Source of the DNA: an uncultured Caulobacterales bacterium
GTDB lineage: Bacteria; Pseudomonadota; Alphaproteobacteria; Caulobacterales; Caulobacteraceae
DNA length: 32,203 nucleotides
Assembly (NCBI GenBank): GCA_903862425.1
Contig: CAIOYC010000041.1
Location: forward strand, 1 to 32,203
Direction: 5' to 3'
The notes under the pieces are model-generated. The model was not told the origin of the DNA. It was given only the letters and a program-made list of their open reading frames with translations, and searched no databases. The position numbers were made by a program, and so were the translations under genes. Positions 9,146 through 17,378 of the stretch are shown here, one piece after another. Each line of letters begins with the position of its first letter. Position 1 is the stretch's first letter.

Positions 9146-10342
9146 TCAATGCACATCAGCCAGAGAGGCGGAGGTGCCGGCCGGATCGATATAGCCGCCC
9201 TCGTTGGGCTGGTCGGTCTTGACCTCGATCTTGCCGTCCTTGGGCGTCACCGGCTTGCCCGGCTTGGCGCGGCCGACCCCGCCGATAACCACGCGGTCAT
9301 TGGCGTCGAGGCCGGATCGCACCACGCGCAGGCCCTGAATCAGCGGCCCGGCATTGATCACCTTGGGATGCACCACGTTCTTGGCGTCGATCACATAGAC
9401 GACCTGGCGGCTCTGGTCTTGCACCACCGCTTCGTCGGGCACGAGCAGGCCTGTGTAGCGCCCCGAGCCCAGCAAACGCATGTGGCCGAACATGCCGGGG
9501 GTGAGGAACATGTTGGGGTTCTTCACTACCGCCCGGCCGCGGATGGTGCCCGAATTGGTATCCACCGCGTTATCCACGAACTCCATCTGACCGCGCCAGC
9601 GATAGGACTTCTCGTCCTGCAGTTCGATCTCCACCGGGTTGGCGGCGAAGCGCGAAGACTGGCGCGTGCCGGCGGCGTTCTCGCGCTGGTACTTCAGATA
9701 GGAGGCCTCAGAGCCGGTGAAGGCGAAACGGATGGGGTCCAGGTTGACGATGTTGGTGAGGATAGTCTGGTCCTGGGTCACTAGGTTGCCGGGGGCCACG
9801 CGCCGGTCGGAGATGCGGCCCGACAGCGGCGCGGTCACGTGGGTGAAGCCGAGGTTCAGAAGATTGGTCTGAAGCGTCGCCTTGGCGGCGTTCAGGTCGG
9901 CGGCGGCCTGCTTTTCGGCGGCGACCAGCGTGTCATAGTCCTGCTGGCTGACCGCGTGACTGGACAGGAGCGAGTCGGCGCGCTTCCTCTGAGCGGTGGC
10001 GTTGGCCAGAGTCGCTTCCTGTCGCTGCACCTGGGCCTTGGACTGGTCCACCAGCGCCTGATACGGGCGCGGGTCGATCACGAACAGCAGCTGGCCCTTC
10101 TTGACCACCTGGCCGTCCTTGAAGGCGATGGTCTGCAGATAGCCCGTGACGCGTGGGCGGATATCCACCGAGTCCACGGCGATGAACTGGCCCACGTAGT
10201 CGTCCCAGTCGACGATCTGCTTCTGCAGCGGATGGGCGACCATGACCGTGGGCGGCGGCGGCGTCGGCTTCTTCTTTTCGGCGCATCCCGCCAAGGCAAG
10301 CGCCAGTGCAAGGCAAACCATACCTGACCGCGCTGATGGCAT
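9146..10342 (-). CDS. RND efflux periplasmic adaptor lipoprotein (membrane fusion protein)
   Basis: This is the AcrA/MexA-type adaptor linking pump and outer membrane channel. With the ATG at 10342 it has 398 residues. It shows a lipoprotein signal (LALALALAGC, then EKKK), the split lipoyl/barrel-sandwich segments (DIRPRVTGYL and HVTAPLSGRI), a central coiled-coil hairpin and a beta-barrel C-terminus. The ATG at 10390 is upstream in frame, but it lies inside a promoter-like -10 element and adds 16 residues before the signal. An ATG at 10321 is a further alternative. No TetR or MarR regulator gene is adjacent. Confidence 0.93.
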   Translation of the reverse strand: MPSARSGMVCLALALALAGCAEKKKPTPPPPTVMVAHPLQKQIVDWDDYVGQFIAVDSVDIRPRVTGYLQTIAFKDGQVVKKGQLLFVIDPRPYQALVDQSKAQVQRQEATLANATAQRKRADSLLSSHAVSQQDYDTLVAAEKQAAADLNAAKATLQTNLLNLGFTHVTAPLSGRISDRRVAPGNLVTQDQTILTNIVNLDPIRFAFTGSEASYLKYQRENAAGTRQSSRFAANPVEIELQDEKSYRWRGQMEFVDNAVDTNSGTIRGRAVVKNPNMFLTPGMFGHMRLLGSGRYTGLLVPDEAVVQDQSRQVVYVIDAKNVVHPKVINAGPLIQGLRVVRSGLDANDRVVIGGVGRAKPGKPVTPKDGKIEVKTDQPNEGGYIDPAGTSASLADVH

Positions 10343-10385
10343 CCCAAACCCCAGAAGATGGAAGACGTCCTGCCGCCCTGGCTCT

Positions 10386-10413
10386 TTCATAGCCCGGCTA
10401 TGCGTCCTGCCAA
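10386..10413 (-). promoter_or_regulatory. Candidate promoter of the RND efflux operon
   Basis: On the minus strand TTGGCAG (10407-10413) and GCTATGAA (10386-10393) are 13 bases apart, close to the Caulobacter housekeeping pattern. A transcript starting about 7 bases downstream would begin after the ATG at 10390, which supports the 10342 start of the adaptor. I see no convincing operator palindrome in 10343-10522. Confidence 0.35.
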
Positions 10414-10522
10414 TGTGCGTTTTGAAACTTTGTCATGGTATGGCGCGGCTCTGAAGGCCGAAGCAGGCGAAACCTAGGCGACGGCCTGCAACACGGCGGC
10501 AACGCGCTGCATCGCAGCATGA

Positions 10523-11227
10523 TCAGGCATCCGCATTGATCAGTATCCGGTCGGGATGGGCATCCTGCCAGGCCAGGACGTCCTCACTCGTGAAGGCGGG
10601 GTTTGCCGGATAGAGATCGGCATAGACCGACTGCACGAAGAAAAAGTCCTCCGGCGTGTCCACCGTCCAGCGGTAGGGCAGAGGCGGATCGCGGTTGATG
10701 GCGTGGATGCGAAACCGGTCCGGATGGGTGTAGATGAAGCGGGTCACGTGCTCGCGGTCCGGCCCTGCGGCCACGCGTCCGACCTCTTCCAGCACGGCGG
10801 TGCGGCAAACCTCGACATCCAGCCCCTTGGGGAAGGTCCACTTCTGCTGCACGTGCGTGTAGTCGGCGCCGGTCTGCAGGTGCTCGGCGATGGCGCAGTC
10901 GATCAGGACGGGATCAGCCAGCGGGCAGTCGGCCGTGAGCCGAACGAAGTGCTCCGGCATACCGTGCGCCACAAGCGCGCCGAGGAAGCGGGCCAGCACA
11001 TCGTCGAGCGGGCCGCGATAGCAATCCACGCACGCGCCCGCGCACCAGTCGGCCAGCACGTCGTCCTCACTTCCGGTGGACGTGGCGACCACCAAGCCGG
11101 ACAGCTGTTTCGCCCGACGCACACGCTCGATCTGGCGCGCGATCATGGGCTGGCCGAGCAGGTCCATCATCACCTTGCCCGGCAGGCGGGTGGACGACAT
11201 GCGCGCCTGCAGGATGGCCAGGACCAT
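10523..11227 (-). CDS. SpsF-family cytidylyltransferase-like protein (nonulosonic acid pathway)
   Basis: The 234-residue protein is a nucleotidyltransferase of the SpsF/CMP-sugar synthetase group. The nucleotide-binding opening AILQARMSSTRLPGK is at residues 4-18. LTADCPLADP (near 110) supplies the metal-binding acidic residues. It probably activates a sugar acid such as pseudaminic acid as its CMP form, inferred from the PseH-like gene 2 bases upstream. Related SpsF-type proteins occur in flagellin glycosylation (flm) loci. ATG 11227 is chosen because it gives the family N-terminus and sits just after the preceding stop. It could instead be a differently specific CMP-sugar enzyme. Confidence 0.8.
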   Translation of the reverse strand: MVLAILQARMSSTRLPGKVMMDLLGQPMIARQIERVRRAKQLSGLVVATSTGSEDDVLADWCAGACVDCYRGPLDDVLARFLGALVAHGMPEHFVRLTADCPLADPVLIDCAIAEHLQTGADYTHVQQKWTFPKGLDVEVCRTAVLEEVGRVAAGPDREHVTRFIYTHPDRFRIHAINRDPPLPYRWTVDTPEDFFFVQSVYADLYPANPAFTSEDVLAWQDAHPDRILINADA

Positions 11228-11229
11228 AC

Positions 11230-11820
11230 TCAGCCCTCCCGCACGGTGAGCGCCGCCAGATCGTGCCCCTTGGCGACCAGCCGCGCCTCGATGCCGCCGC
11301 GCGCCTCGACCCAGTCGGCGGCGAGGATGGCGAGACCGTAGACGTCGTGGAAGCGGCCGCCCTTCCACACGTGGTCGCGATAATGCGCCTCGCGTCGGAA
11401 GCCGAAGCCCTCGTGCATGACCCACACCGCTTCATTCTCCACCAGCACCTCGCAGCAGAGCTTGTTCAGCCCCATGGGACCGAACACCTCGCGCAGCACC
11501 AGGTATTCCACGCAGGCGCCCACCCCCTGCCCCCGTGTATCGGTCTCGCCGAGATAGAAGGCCCAGTCGCAGCGGCGGTTGATCGCGTCGATACGCACGA
11601 GGTTGGCGAGGCCCACCGGCCGCTCGTCGAGGAGGATGATCCAATAGCGCCGCTCGCCCCGCGGCCAGGGCGTCGCCAGCACACCAGCCAGCCAGAGCGC
11701 GTGCTCCTCCGGGCTGACCACGTGATCGGTATACATGTGCGCGGCCACATGCGGCGCGTTACGCCAGGCCAGAACCCGGGCGCTATCCTCTTCCCGCAAA
11801 GTCCGAAGCGCGACGCTCAT
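11230..11820 (-). CDS. pseH: GNAT N-acetyltransferase, PseH/FlmH-like
   Basis: The 196-residue GNAT-fold enzyme resembles PseH, which acetylates UDP-4-amino-4,6-dideoxy-beta-L-AltNAc during pseudaminic acid synthesis. Diagnostic parts are the opening LRxLxxxD, WRNAPHV near residue 20, the acetyl-CoA loop TRGQGVG (about 94-100), GLNKLCCEVL near 117, and EGFGFRREAHYRDHVWKGG near 138. In Caulobacter relatives this sugar decorates flagellins. The next gene starts 2 bases after its stop, so the two are coupled. No clear ribosome site precedes its ATG. The other pathway enzymes (PseB, C, G, I) are not in this window. Confidence 0.82.
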   Translation of the reverse strand: MSVALRTLREEDSARVLAWRNAPHVAAHMYTDHVVSPEEHALWLAGVLATPWPRGERRYWIILLDERPVGLANLVRIDAINRRCDWAFYLGETDTRGQGVGACVEYLVLREVFGPMGLNKLCCEVLVENEAVWVMHEGFGFRREAHYRDHVWKGGRFHDVYGLAILAADWVEARGGIEARLVAKGHDLAALTVREG

Positions 11821-11853
11821 GGGACGAGGATAGGGGAAAGCTGCGGCTAAGTC

Positions 11854-12642
11854 CTAAACGCGCTCGATCAACGACATGGCGGCGGCGGGGGCGCGCTCCT
11901 TGGCCCCGTTGATCATGTAAACGAAGACGTCGCGGGGCTGGCCGGCATGATGACTGGCCCGGTCGGCATAGGTCAGACCGTCCGGCTGATGACCCTCGGC
12001 CCAACTCCTGGAGATCCTGGCCCAACGGTCGAGCTCTTCGGCCGTGTAGCCGGTCTCCACCTCGGCCTTGGCATCCTCCAGCCGCGCATAGACGAAGTCG
12101 GCGGTCACGTCGGCCAGGGTCGGGTATTTGGCGCTATCGGCGAAGACGATGGCGACATTGGCGTCGCGGCACATCTTCACGAAATCGGGGTGATTGAAGC
12201 TGTCATGGCGCACCTCGATGGCGTGGCGCAGCTTCAGCCCGTCCTGCGTTTGCGGCAAGAGCTTGATGAAGGCGGCGAAGTCGGCGGCATCGAACTTCTT
12301 GGTGGCCATGAACTGCCACAGGATCGCGCCGAGCTTGGGGCCGAGTTCGCTGATGCCCTGATTGACGAACTTGCCCACGCTCTCGCCCACCTCGGCCAGC
12401 ACCTTGCGGTTGGTGCAGTAGCGCGAGGCCTTCAGGGTGAAGACGAACCCCTCCGGCGTTTCGTCATGCCACTTCCTGAAGGTCGGCGGCTTGAAACCGG
12501 AATAGTAGGTGCCGTTGACCTCGATGGCGGTCATCTTGCGCGAGGCATATTCCAGCTCGCGCGATTGGGGCCACTTCTCCGGAAAGAACACCCCATCCCG
12601 CCACGGCTCATAGGTCCACCCGCCGATGCCGACGCGGATCAT
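11854..12642 (-). CDS. DUF72 (YecE-like) family protein
   Basis: The 262-residue protein has the DUF72 TIM-barrel-like pattern: VGIGGWTYEPWRDGVFFP at the start, ELEYASRKMTAIEVNGTYY near 30, FTLKASRY near 70, and RHAIEVRHDSF near 145. The biochemical role of the family is not established. Length is normal for the family. It reads in the same direction as its neighbours but is separated by 33 bases from pseH downstream, and I see no functional link. Confidence 0.88.
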   Translation of the reverse strand: MIRVGIGGWTYEPWRDGVFFPEKWPQSRELEYASRKMTAIEVNGTYYSGFKPPTFRKWHDETPEGFVFTLKASRYCTNRKVLAEVGESVGKFVNQGISELGPKLGAILWQFMATKKFDAADFAAFIKLLPQTQDGLKLRHAIEVRHDSFNHPDFVKMCRDANVAIVFADSAKYPTLADVTADFVYARLEDAKAEVETGYTAEELDRWARISRSWAEGHQPDGLTYADRASHHAGQPRDVFVYMINGAKERAPAAAMSLIERV

Positions 12643-12661
12643 TGGGCATCACCGCGTTTCA

Positions 12662-13066
12662 CTAAGCATCCCCTACCCTAAGGTTCAGCGATTGACCTGT
12701 TGTGCTCACCAGCGTGTAATCTGCGCTACCGTCTACAAGCCCCCACGCCAATTGGGCGCGACTAACGGCATCAAGGCTTTTAATGACCTCGGCTTGGTCA
12801 GGCTTGGCTCGCATCTCGCGTTCTATTACTGCGCGGATCATGGCGTCTTCCACAGTGCCTGGAATTGGGTAGCTAAACCTTGATAGACGACCGCTACGCA
12901 ACCAATCGCGCTCAATGCGAGCTAAAACGACTAAAACGAATAGATGCCGCCGCTCTATCGGAAGGGTCTTAAGCAAAGAGGCCGTCTCGGCATTCTCGCT
13001 GGCAAGCTGTTCGCTAAAACTCAGCGTGAATGCTAATTCCTGTGGAAGAAACTGAGCGTCGGCCAA
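12662..13066 (-). CDS. Unrecognised 134-residue protein, AT-richer than neighbours
   Basis: I do not recognise this protein. It is mostly helical in appearance, with acidic and basic residues mixed and no signal peptide or membrane segment. LPIERRHLFVLVVLARIERDWLR near residues 35-57 is a possible amphipathic helix. The start is TTG at 13066, 7 bases after the gshA stop, with no clear ribosome site. The frame stays open upstream for several codons, so an even rarer start is possible. Base composition stands out: bases 12901-12960 are 30 of 60 G+C by my count, against visibly richer flanks. Recent acquisition is a reasonable inference. It could also be a decayed or non-coding stretch. Confidence 0.5.
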   Translation of the reverse strand: MADAQFLPQELAFTLSFSEQLASENAETASLLKTLPIERRHLFVLVVLARIERDWLRSGRLSRFSYPIPGTVEDAMIRAVIEREMRAKPDQAEVIKSLDAVSRAQLAWGLVDGSADYTLVSTTGQSLNLRVGDA

Positions 13067-13073
13067 GGTAAGC

Positions 13074-14462
13074 TCAATATGCCAAGTAGTCGAACACCGG
13101 CTCCACCTTGCCGGCCCACGGACCGTGGTAGAGCTCCAGCAGGCGGTCGGCGGGGGTCATGCCGCTGTCTGCGATCTCTTCGAGGCCGGTGAGGAAAGTG
13201 GTTTCGTCGATCATGCCGCCGTTGAGGTTGGCCCGCGCCTTCAGACCTGACTTGGCGATGGCGACCATGTCGGCGGCCACGTCCTTCAGCGAACGGCCGG
13301 CGACCTCGGCCTTCAGCCCGATCCGCGCCGCGTCGAGGCGAAGCTGGTGGTGCTGCTCGGTCGTCCAGTCCTTGCACAGGTCCCACGCCGCGCTCAGCGC
13401 CGCGTCGTCGTAGAAGACCCCGCCCCACAGGGCCGGCAGGGCGCAGATCGAGGCTTGCGGGCCGCAGTCCGCGCCGCGCATCTCCAGATAGGTCTTCAAC
13501 CGCACCTCGGGGAACAGGGTCGTCAGGTGGTCGCCCCAGTCCTTGATCGTGGCGTGCTCACCCGGCAGCACGTCCAGCCTGCCGTCGATGAAGTCGCGGA
13601 ACGACTTGCCCGAGGCGTCGATGTAGAGCCCCTTCCGCTTGACGAAATACATCGGCACGTCGAGGGCGTAGCGGGCGTAGGTCTCGAACCCGAACCCGTC
13701 CGCGAACACGAAGTCGAGCATGCCGGTGCGGTCCGGATCGGTGTCGGTCCATACCCGCGCGCGGGACGACAGCCACCCCGTGGGCTTGCCCTCGACGAAG
13801 GGCGAGTTGGCGAACAGGGCCGTGGCCACCGGCTGCAACGCCAGCGAAGTGCGGAACTTCTTCACCATGTCGGCTTCGGAACTGAAGTCGAGATTGGCCT
13901 GCACGGTGCAGGTGCGGAACATCATATCGAGGCCGAGCCCGCCGACCTTGGGCATATAGGACCGCATGATTTTGTAGCGGCCCTTGGGCATAACCGGGAT
14001 CTGTTCGCGGCGCAGCAACGGTTGATGCCCCATGCCGAGGAAGCCGATGTTCAGCTCGTCGGCCACTTCCTTGGTCTCGGTGAGGTGGCGCGTCGTCTCG
14101 GCGCAGATTTCGTGCAGGGTACGCAGGGGCGCGCCGGACAGTTCGAACTGCCCGCCGGGCTCGAGGCTGATATTGGCGAGACCGCCATCGGCGTTCACCC
14201 GCTCGAGCCCGATCATGGTCTCGCCGCCGTCCTCGCGGTCTTCCATGACGGGGGTCCAGCCGAACCGCTTCAGCCCGTTGAGCAGGGCCTCGATACCGTC
14301 CTCGCCATAATAGGGGATGGGCTCCAGGGTATCCGGGCGGAAGCCGAACTTCTCGTGCTCCGCGCCGATGCGCCACTCGCTGGCCGGCTTGCAGCCTTTG
14401 GCCAGCGCGCCTGCGAGGGCCTCCATGTCGAGCGGGCGTTGATCCACGGCGCAGTCGCCCAT
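13074..14462 (-). CDS. gshA: Glutamate-cysteine ligase (plant/alphaproteobacterial type)
   Basis: The 462-residue enzyme joins glutamate and cysteine, the first step of glutathione synthesis in the cytosol. It belongs to the GCS2-related group common to plants and alphaproteobacteria. Conserved blocks include IGAEHEKFGF near residue 32, ISLEPGGQFELSGAPL near 98, MPKGRYKIMRSYMP near 158, and RTCTVQANLDFSSE near 183. The last residues are VFDYLAY. Length is normal. A possible promoter is just upstream, so it may be transcribed separately from nadE. Confidence 0.93.
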   Translation of the reverse strand: MGDCAVDQRPLDMEALAGALAKGCKPASEWRIGAEHEKFGFRPDTLEPIPYYGEDGIEALLNGLKRFGWTPVMEDREDGGETMIGLERVNADGGLANISLEPGGQFELSGAPLRTLHEICAETTRHLTETKEVADELNIGFLGMGHQPLLRREQIPVMPKGRYKIMRSYMPKVGGLGLDMMFRTCTVQANLDFSSEADMVKKFRTSLALQPVATALFANSPFVEGKPTGWLSSRARVWTDTDPDRTGMLDFVFADGFGFETYARYALDVPMYFVKRKGLYIDASGKSFRDFIDGRLDVLPGEHATIKDWGDHLTTLFPEVRLKTYLEMRGADCGPQASICALPALWGGVFYDDAALSAAWDLCKDWTTEQHHQLRLDAARIGLKAEVAGRSLKDVAADMVAIAKSGLKARANLNGGMIDETTFLTGLEEIADSGMTPADRLLELYHGPWAGKVEPVFDYLAY

Positions 14463-14520
14463 TCTGGAGGTCCCCTACGGCCGGGTTATGCCCCGTTCCG
14501 GCCACGATCGCGGCTTGGCG

Positions 14521-14549
14521 GACATAAGCCGCTATCGGATCGCGCTCAA
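14521..14549 (-). promoter_or_regulatory. Candidate promoter of gshA
   Basis: On the minus strand TTGAGC (14544-14549) is 17 bases from TATGTC (14521-14526), a weak sigma-70-like pair. It lies about 60 bases before the gshA ATG, in the 97-base gap after nadE. No hairpin terminator is evident in that gap. Confidence 0.3.
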
Positions 14550-14559
14550 GGGGGCGTCG

Positions 14560-16608
14560 TCAGTCCGGAACATTGGCGTTCAGCTCAGCCAGCCAGGCCG
14601 CCGCTACGGCGTCTGAGGGCATGCGCCAGTCGCCGCGGGGGGATAGAGAGCCGCCGGACGAGATCTTGGGGCCGTTGGGCAGGGCCGAGCGCTTGAACTG
14701 GTTGGCGAAGAACCGCTTCAGGAACAGGGTCAGCCAGCGCTTGATCGTGGCGAGGTCATAGGCACGACGGTCAACCTCGGCGATGCCCGGCGGCCAGTCG
14801 CCGGCCTCCGCATCGCTCCACGCGGCCCACGCCATGAAGGCGATCTTCGACGGCTTGAACCCGTAACGGGTGAGGTAGAACAGGTTGAAGTCCTGCAAGG
14901 CGTAGGGACCGACCGAGGCTTCGGTGCTCTGCGACTTGCCGTCGGCACCGGCGGGTACGAGTTCAGGGGAAATCTCCGTGGCCAGCACGGTCTTCAACGT
15001 CTCCGCCACCGTGTCGCTGAAGCCGCCATGGTCGGCGGCGTAGCGGATCAGGTGCTGGATCAGCGTCTTGGACACCCCGCCATTGGGGTTGTAGTGGCTC
15101 ATCTGGTCGCCGACGCCATAGGTGCACCAGCCGAGGCCGAGCTCAGACAGGTCGCCGGTGCCGACCACCAGGGCGCCGTGCCGGTTGGCCTGGCGGAACA
15201 AGATGTCCGTGCGCAGGCCCGCCTGCACGTTCTCGAACGTCACGTCATAGACGGCCGCACCATCGGCGTAGGGGTGCTTTAGGTCCGCCAGCATTTGTTT
15301 GGCCAGAGGCGTGATGTCGAGTTCCTCGGCCGTAACGCCGAGGCCGCGCATCAGCGCCCAGGCGGCGCTCCTGGTGCCGTCGGAGGTGGCGAAGCCCGGC
15401 AGGGTGTAGGCCAGCACGTTGGTGCGTGGCAGGCCGAGCCGGTCCATGGCCTTCACCGCCACGATCAGGGCCTGGGTGGAATCGAGCCCGCCGGAGACGC
15501 CGATCACCAGCTTGTCGAGCCCGGTGGAGCGCAGGCGCTCGCTCAACCCCTGCACCTGGATGTTCCAGGCCTCGTGGCAGTTGGCGTCGAGCTGCGTCGG
15601 ATCGGCGGGCACGTACGGGTATCGCTCGATGCGGCTGACCAGGCTGCCCCGCGTCTTCGGGTCGGGCGGGGTTTGGGCGAAGGTCGCGGTGCGGAAGGCG
15701 GGACCGGTATCGGCCTTGACCGCATCGGCGAAGGACGAGGTGCGCAGGCGCTCGGCGCGGATGCGTTCCAGGTCGATGTCGGCGACGATGAGGTCGCTAC
15801 TCGTAGGAAACCGCTCTGTCTCGGCCAGCTTGTCGCCAAGCTCGAAAACGGCGGCGTGCCCGTCCCAGGCGAGGTCCGTGGTCGACTCGCCCGGTCCAGC
15901 CGCGGAATAGGCATAGGCGGCGAGGCAGCGGGCGGACTGCGAGCCGCACAGCAGCCGGCGCGCCTCGGCCTTGCCGATGGTGATGTTGGAGGCGGACAGA
16001 TTCAGCAAAACCTCCGCGCCCGCCAGCGCGCCACGCCCGGATGGCGGCTGCGGCGTCCATACGTCCTCGCAGATTTCCACATGGGCGGTGAAGGGCAGCC
16101 GGCCCTCGGCCTGGAACAGCAGGTCCGTCCCGAACGGGACATCGCACCCCGCCAGCCGGATCGTGCGGCCGGTGACGCCTTGCCCCGGTGTGAACCAGCG
16201 GCGCTCGTAGAATTCGCGGTAGTTGGGCAGGAAGCTCTTGGGCACGACGCCTAGCACCGCGCCCCGATGTAGCATGACGGCGGTGTTGTAGAGCAGCCCG
16301 CCCACGCGCAGCGGCGCACCGATGGCGATCAGCACGTCGAGATCGACAGTGGCCTCGGCCAGACGCGCGATTTCAGCTTCGACTGCTTCCAGCAAGGTCG
16401 CCTGCAGCAGCAGATCGTCGATGGCGTAGGCCGACAGACCAAGCTCGGGGAACAGCATGATCGAGCAGCCCCGCCCTGCCCCTTCGCGGATCACGCGTTC
16501 GGTCTCGGCGCCGTTCGCCGTCACGTCGGCGGGCCGAACGCGCGGTGTCGCCACGCCGATGCGTAGAAAACCATGGGTGGCGGGATCGAAGAAGGCGGCG
16601 GCGCTCAT
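14560..16608 (-). CDS. nadE: Glutamine-dependent NAD+ synthetase
   Basis: The 682-residue two-domain enzyme converts nicotinate adenine dinucleotide to NAD+ using glutamine. The N-terminal nitrilase-type glutaminase domain shows the Glu-Lys-Cys triad: E55 in FPELGLSA, K124 in VVPKSFLP and C180 in VEICEDVW. The C-terminal synthetase has the ATP-pyrophosphatase P-loop SGGLDST at 372-378, and later [12 protein letters not shown]. Length matches the long bacterial form. It starts after a terminator-like hairpin that closes the preceding unit, with GCAGGAA as ribosome site. Confidence 0.96.
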   Translation of the reverse strand: MSAAAFFDPATHGFLRIGVATPRVRPADVTANGAETERVIREGAGRGCSIMLFPELGLSAYAIDDLLLQATLLEAVEAEIARLAEATVDLDVLIAIGAPLRVGGLLYNTAVMLHRGAVLGVVPKSFLPNYREFYERRWFTPGQGVTGRTIRLAGCDVPFGTDLLFQAEGRLPFTAHVEICEDVWTPQPPSGRGALAGAEVLLNLSASNITIGKAEARRLLCGSQSARCLAAYAYSAAGPGESTTDLAWDGHAAVFELGDKLAETERFPTSSDLIVADIDLERIRAERLRTSSFADAVKADTGPAFRTATFAQTPPDPKTRGSLVSRIERYPYVPADPTQLDANCHEAWNIQVQGLSERLRSTGLDKLVIGVSGGLDSTQALIVAVKAMDRLGLPRTNVLAYTLPGFATSDGTRSAAWALMRGLGVTAEELDITPLAKQMLADLKHPYADGAAVYDVTFENVQAGLRTDILFRQANRHGALVVGTGDLSELGLGWCTYGVGDQMSHYNPNGGVSKTLIQHLIRYAADHGGFSDTVAETLKTVLATEISPELVPAGADGKSQSTEASVGPYALQDFNLFYLTRYGFKPSKIAFMAWAAWSDAEAGDWPPGIAEVDRRAYDLATIKRWLTLFLKRFFANQFKRSALPNGPKISSGGSLSPRGDWRMPSDAVAAAWLAELNANVPD

Positions 16609-16642
16609 TCGGCGTTCCTGCGGGGCCCGACCCTTATGCTAG

Positions 16643-16669
16643 GATTGAGCATATGTCGGATATAGACAA
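16643..16669 (-). promoter_or_regulatory. Candidate promoter of nadE
   Basis: On the minus strand TTGTCTA (16663-16669) is followed after 12 bases by GCTCAATC (16643-16650), which matches GCTANAWC at seven of eight positions. The -35 lies right against the preceding hairpin. Pattern match only. Confidence 0.35.
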
Positions 16670-16696
16670 GGCCGCAGGTTGTAGCAACCCGCGGCC
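16670..16696 (-). terminator. Hairpin terminator after the polysaccharide export gene
   Basis: The minus strand reads GGCCGCGGGTTG, loop CTA, CAACCTGCGGCC. This is a 12-bp stem with a single G-U pair, 20 bases after the stop of the export lipoprotein gene. The following bases TTGTC are only weakly T-rich, so termination efficiency is uncertain. Confidence 0.6.
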
Positions 16697-16716
16697 CTAG
16701 AGCTCCAGACCTTGGT

Positions 16717-17352
16717 CTAGAACAGGCGTTCCTTGATCCGGATGGTGTCGCCCGGCTGCACGGGAGTGGTGGTGGTCAGATCGACCTCATGCTCGGCCGT
16801 GTCGTTGGCGCGCTTGATGAACACCCGGTGGGTGTCGGCGCGGTAGGTGAAGCCATTGGCCGTCGCTACCGCGTTCAGAACCGTCAGACCGTTCACGAAG
16901 GGATATTCGCCGGGCTTGGTCACTTCGCCGAGGATGTAGAAGGGTCGGTAGTTGAGCACCTCCACGCTCACCTTCGGATCGGTGATGTAGCCGTTCTTGA
17001 GCGAGTTCTGGATCGCATCCTGCAACTGGCCTGTCGTCAGGCCTTGCGCATGGATTTCCCCCACCAGGGGAAGCGAGACGGTGCCCGATCCCGAAACGAC
17101 GAATTCGCCGGTCAGGGAGGCCTCGTTATAAGTGATGATGCGGATCTTGTCGGCCGGGCCGAGGTGGTACTGGTAGCTCGGATCGTTGCCGCGCGGCAGA
17201 TCCTTGGGCATGGCCGCCGTTTCAGCCGTCGTCGGCACGGAGCTCGGCATCGGCGCCGCGCCCTCCATCATCGCGGTGTTCGAGCAGGCCGCGAGGGCGA
17301 GCGAAAAAAGCCCGATCAGTGCAAGCGTCAGTTTGCGCATCGTCATATCCAT
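16717..17352 (-). CDS. Polysaccharide export lipoprotein (Wza-like, Poly_export/SLBB)
   Basis: The protein is about 211 residues long and is an exported lipoprotein (lipobox LALAACS near residue 20). A Poly_export domain begins at YQYHLGPADKIRIITYNE, followed by an SLBB-type segment (FYILGEVTKPGEYPFVNG). Such proteins form or help form the outer membrane pore for capsule, holdfast or exopolysaccharide. This one is short and lacks the long C-terminal part of Wza. Three in-frame ATGs (17352, 17346, 17340) are possible. GGGGAGG lies upstream, beside a perfect 14-base palindrome at 17355-17368. It follows the phosphatase gene by 26 bases. No other polysaccharide genes are in the window. Confidence 0.88.
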   Translation of the reverse strand: MDMTMRKLTLALIGLFSLALAACSNTAMMEGAAPMPSSVPTTAETAAMPKDLPRGNDPSYQYHLGPADKIRIITYNEASLTGEFVVSGSGTVSLPLVGEIHAQGLTTGQLQDAIQNSLKNGYITDPKVSVEVLNYRPFYILGEVTKPGEYPFVNGLTVLNAVATANGFTYRADTHRVFIKRANDTAEHEVDLTTTTPVQPGDTIRIKERLF

Positions 17353-17378
17353 CCGGCGCCGCGGCGCCTCCCCGAATT

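Noticed and set aside
6892-9222. 776-codon plus-strand open frame across the RND pump gene
   Set aside because: It is antisense to a clear HAE1 pump. Its His/Gly/Arg/Asp-rich translation is the usual shadow of GC-rich coding DNA.
11228-11425. 66-residue upstream extension of the SpsF-like protein
   Set aside because: Arg-rich translation of the overlapping pseH gene. The family N-terminus begins at 11227.
12643-13080. Genomic island or prophage fragment around the AT-richer gene
   Set aside because: Only one small gene differs in composition, and no integrase, tRNA target, direct repeats or phage-like genes are seen.
13347-14696. 449-codon plus-strand open frame across gshA
   Set aside because: It is the complement of a firmly identified enzyme gene and has no motifs of its own.
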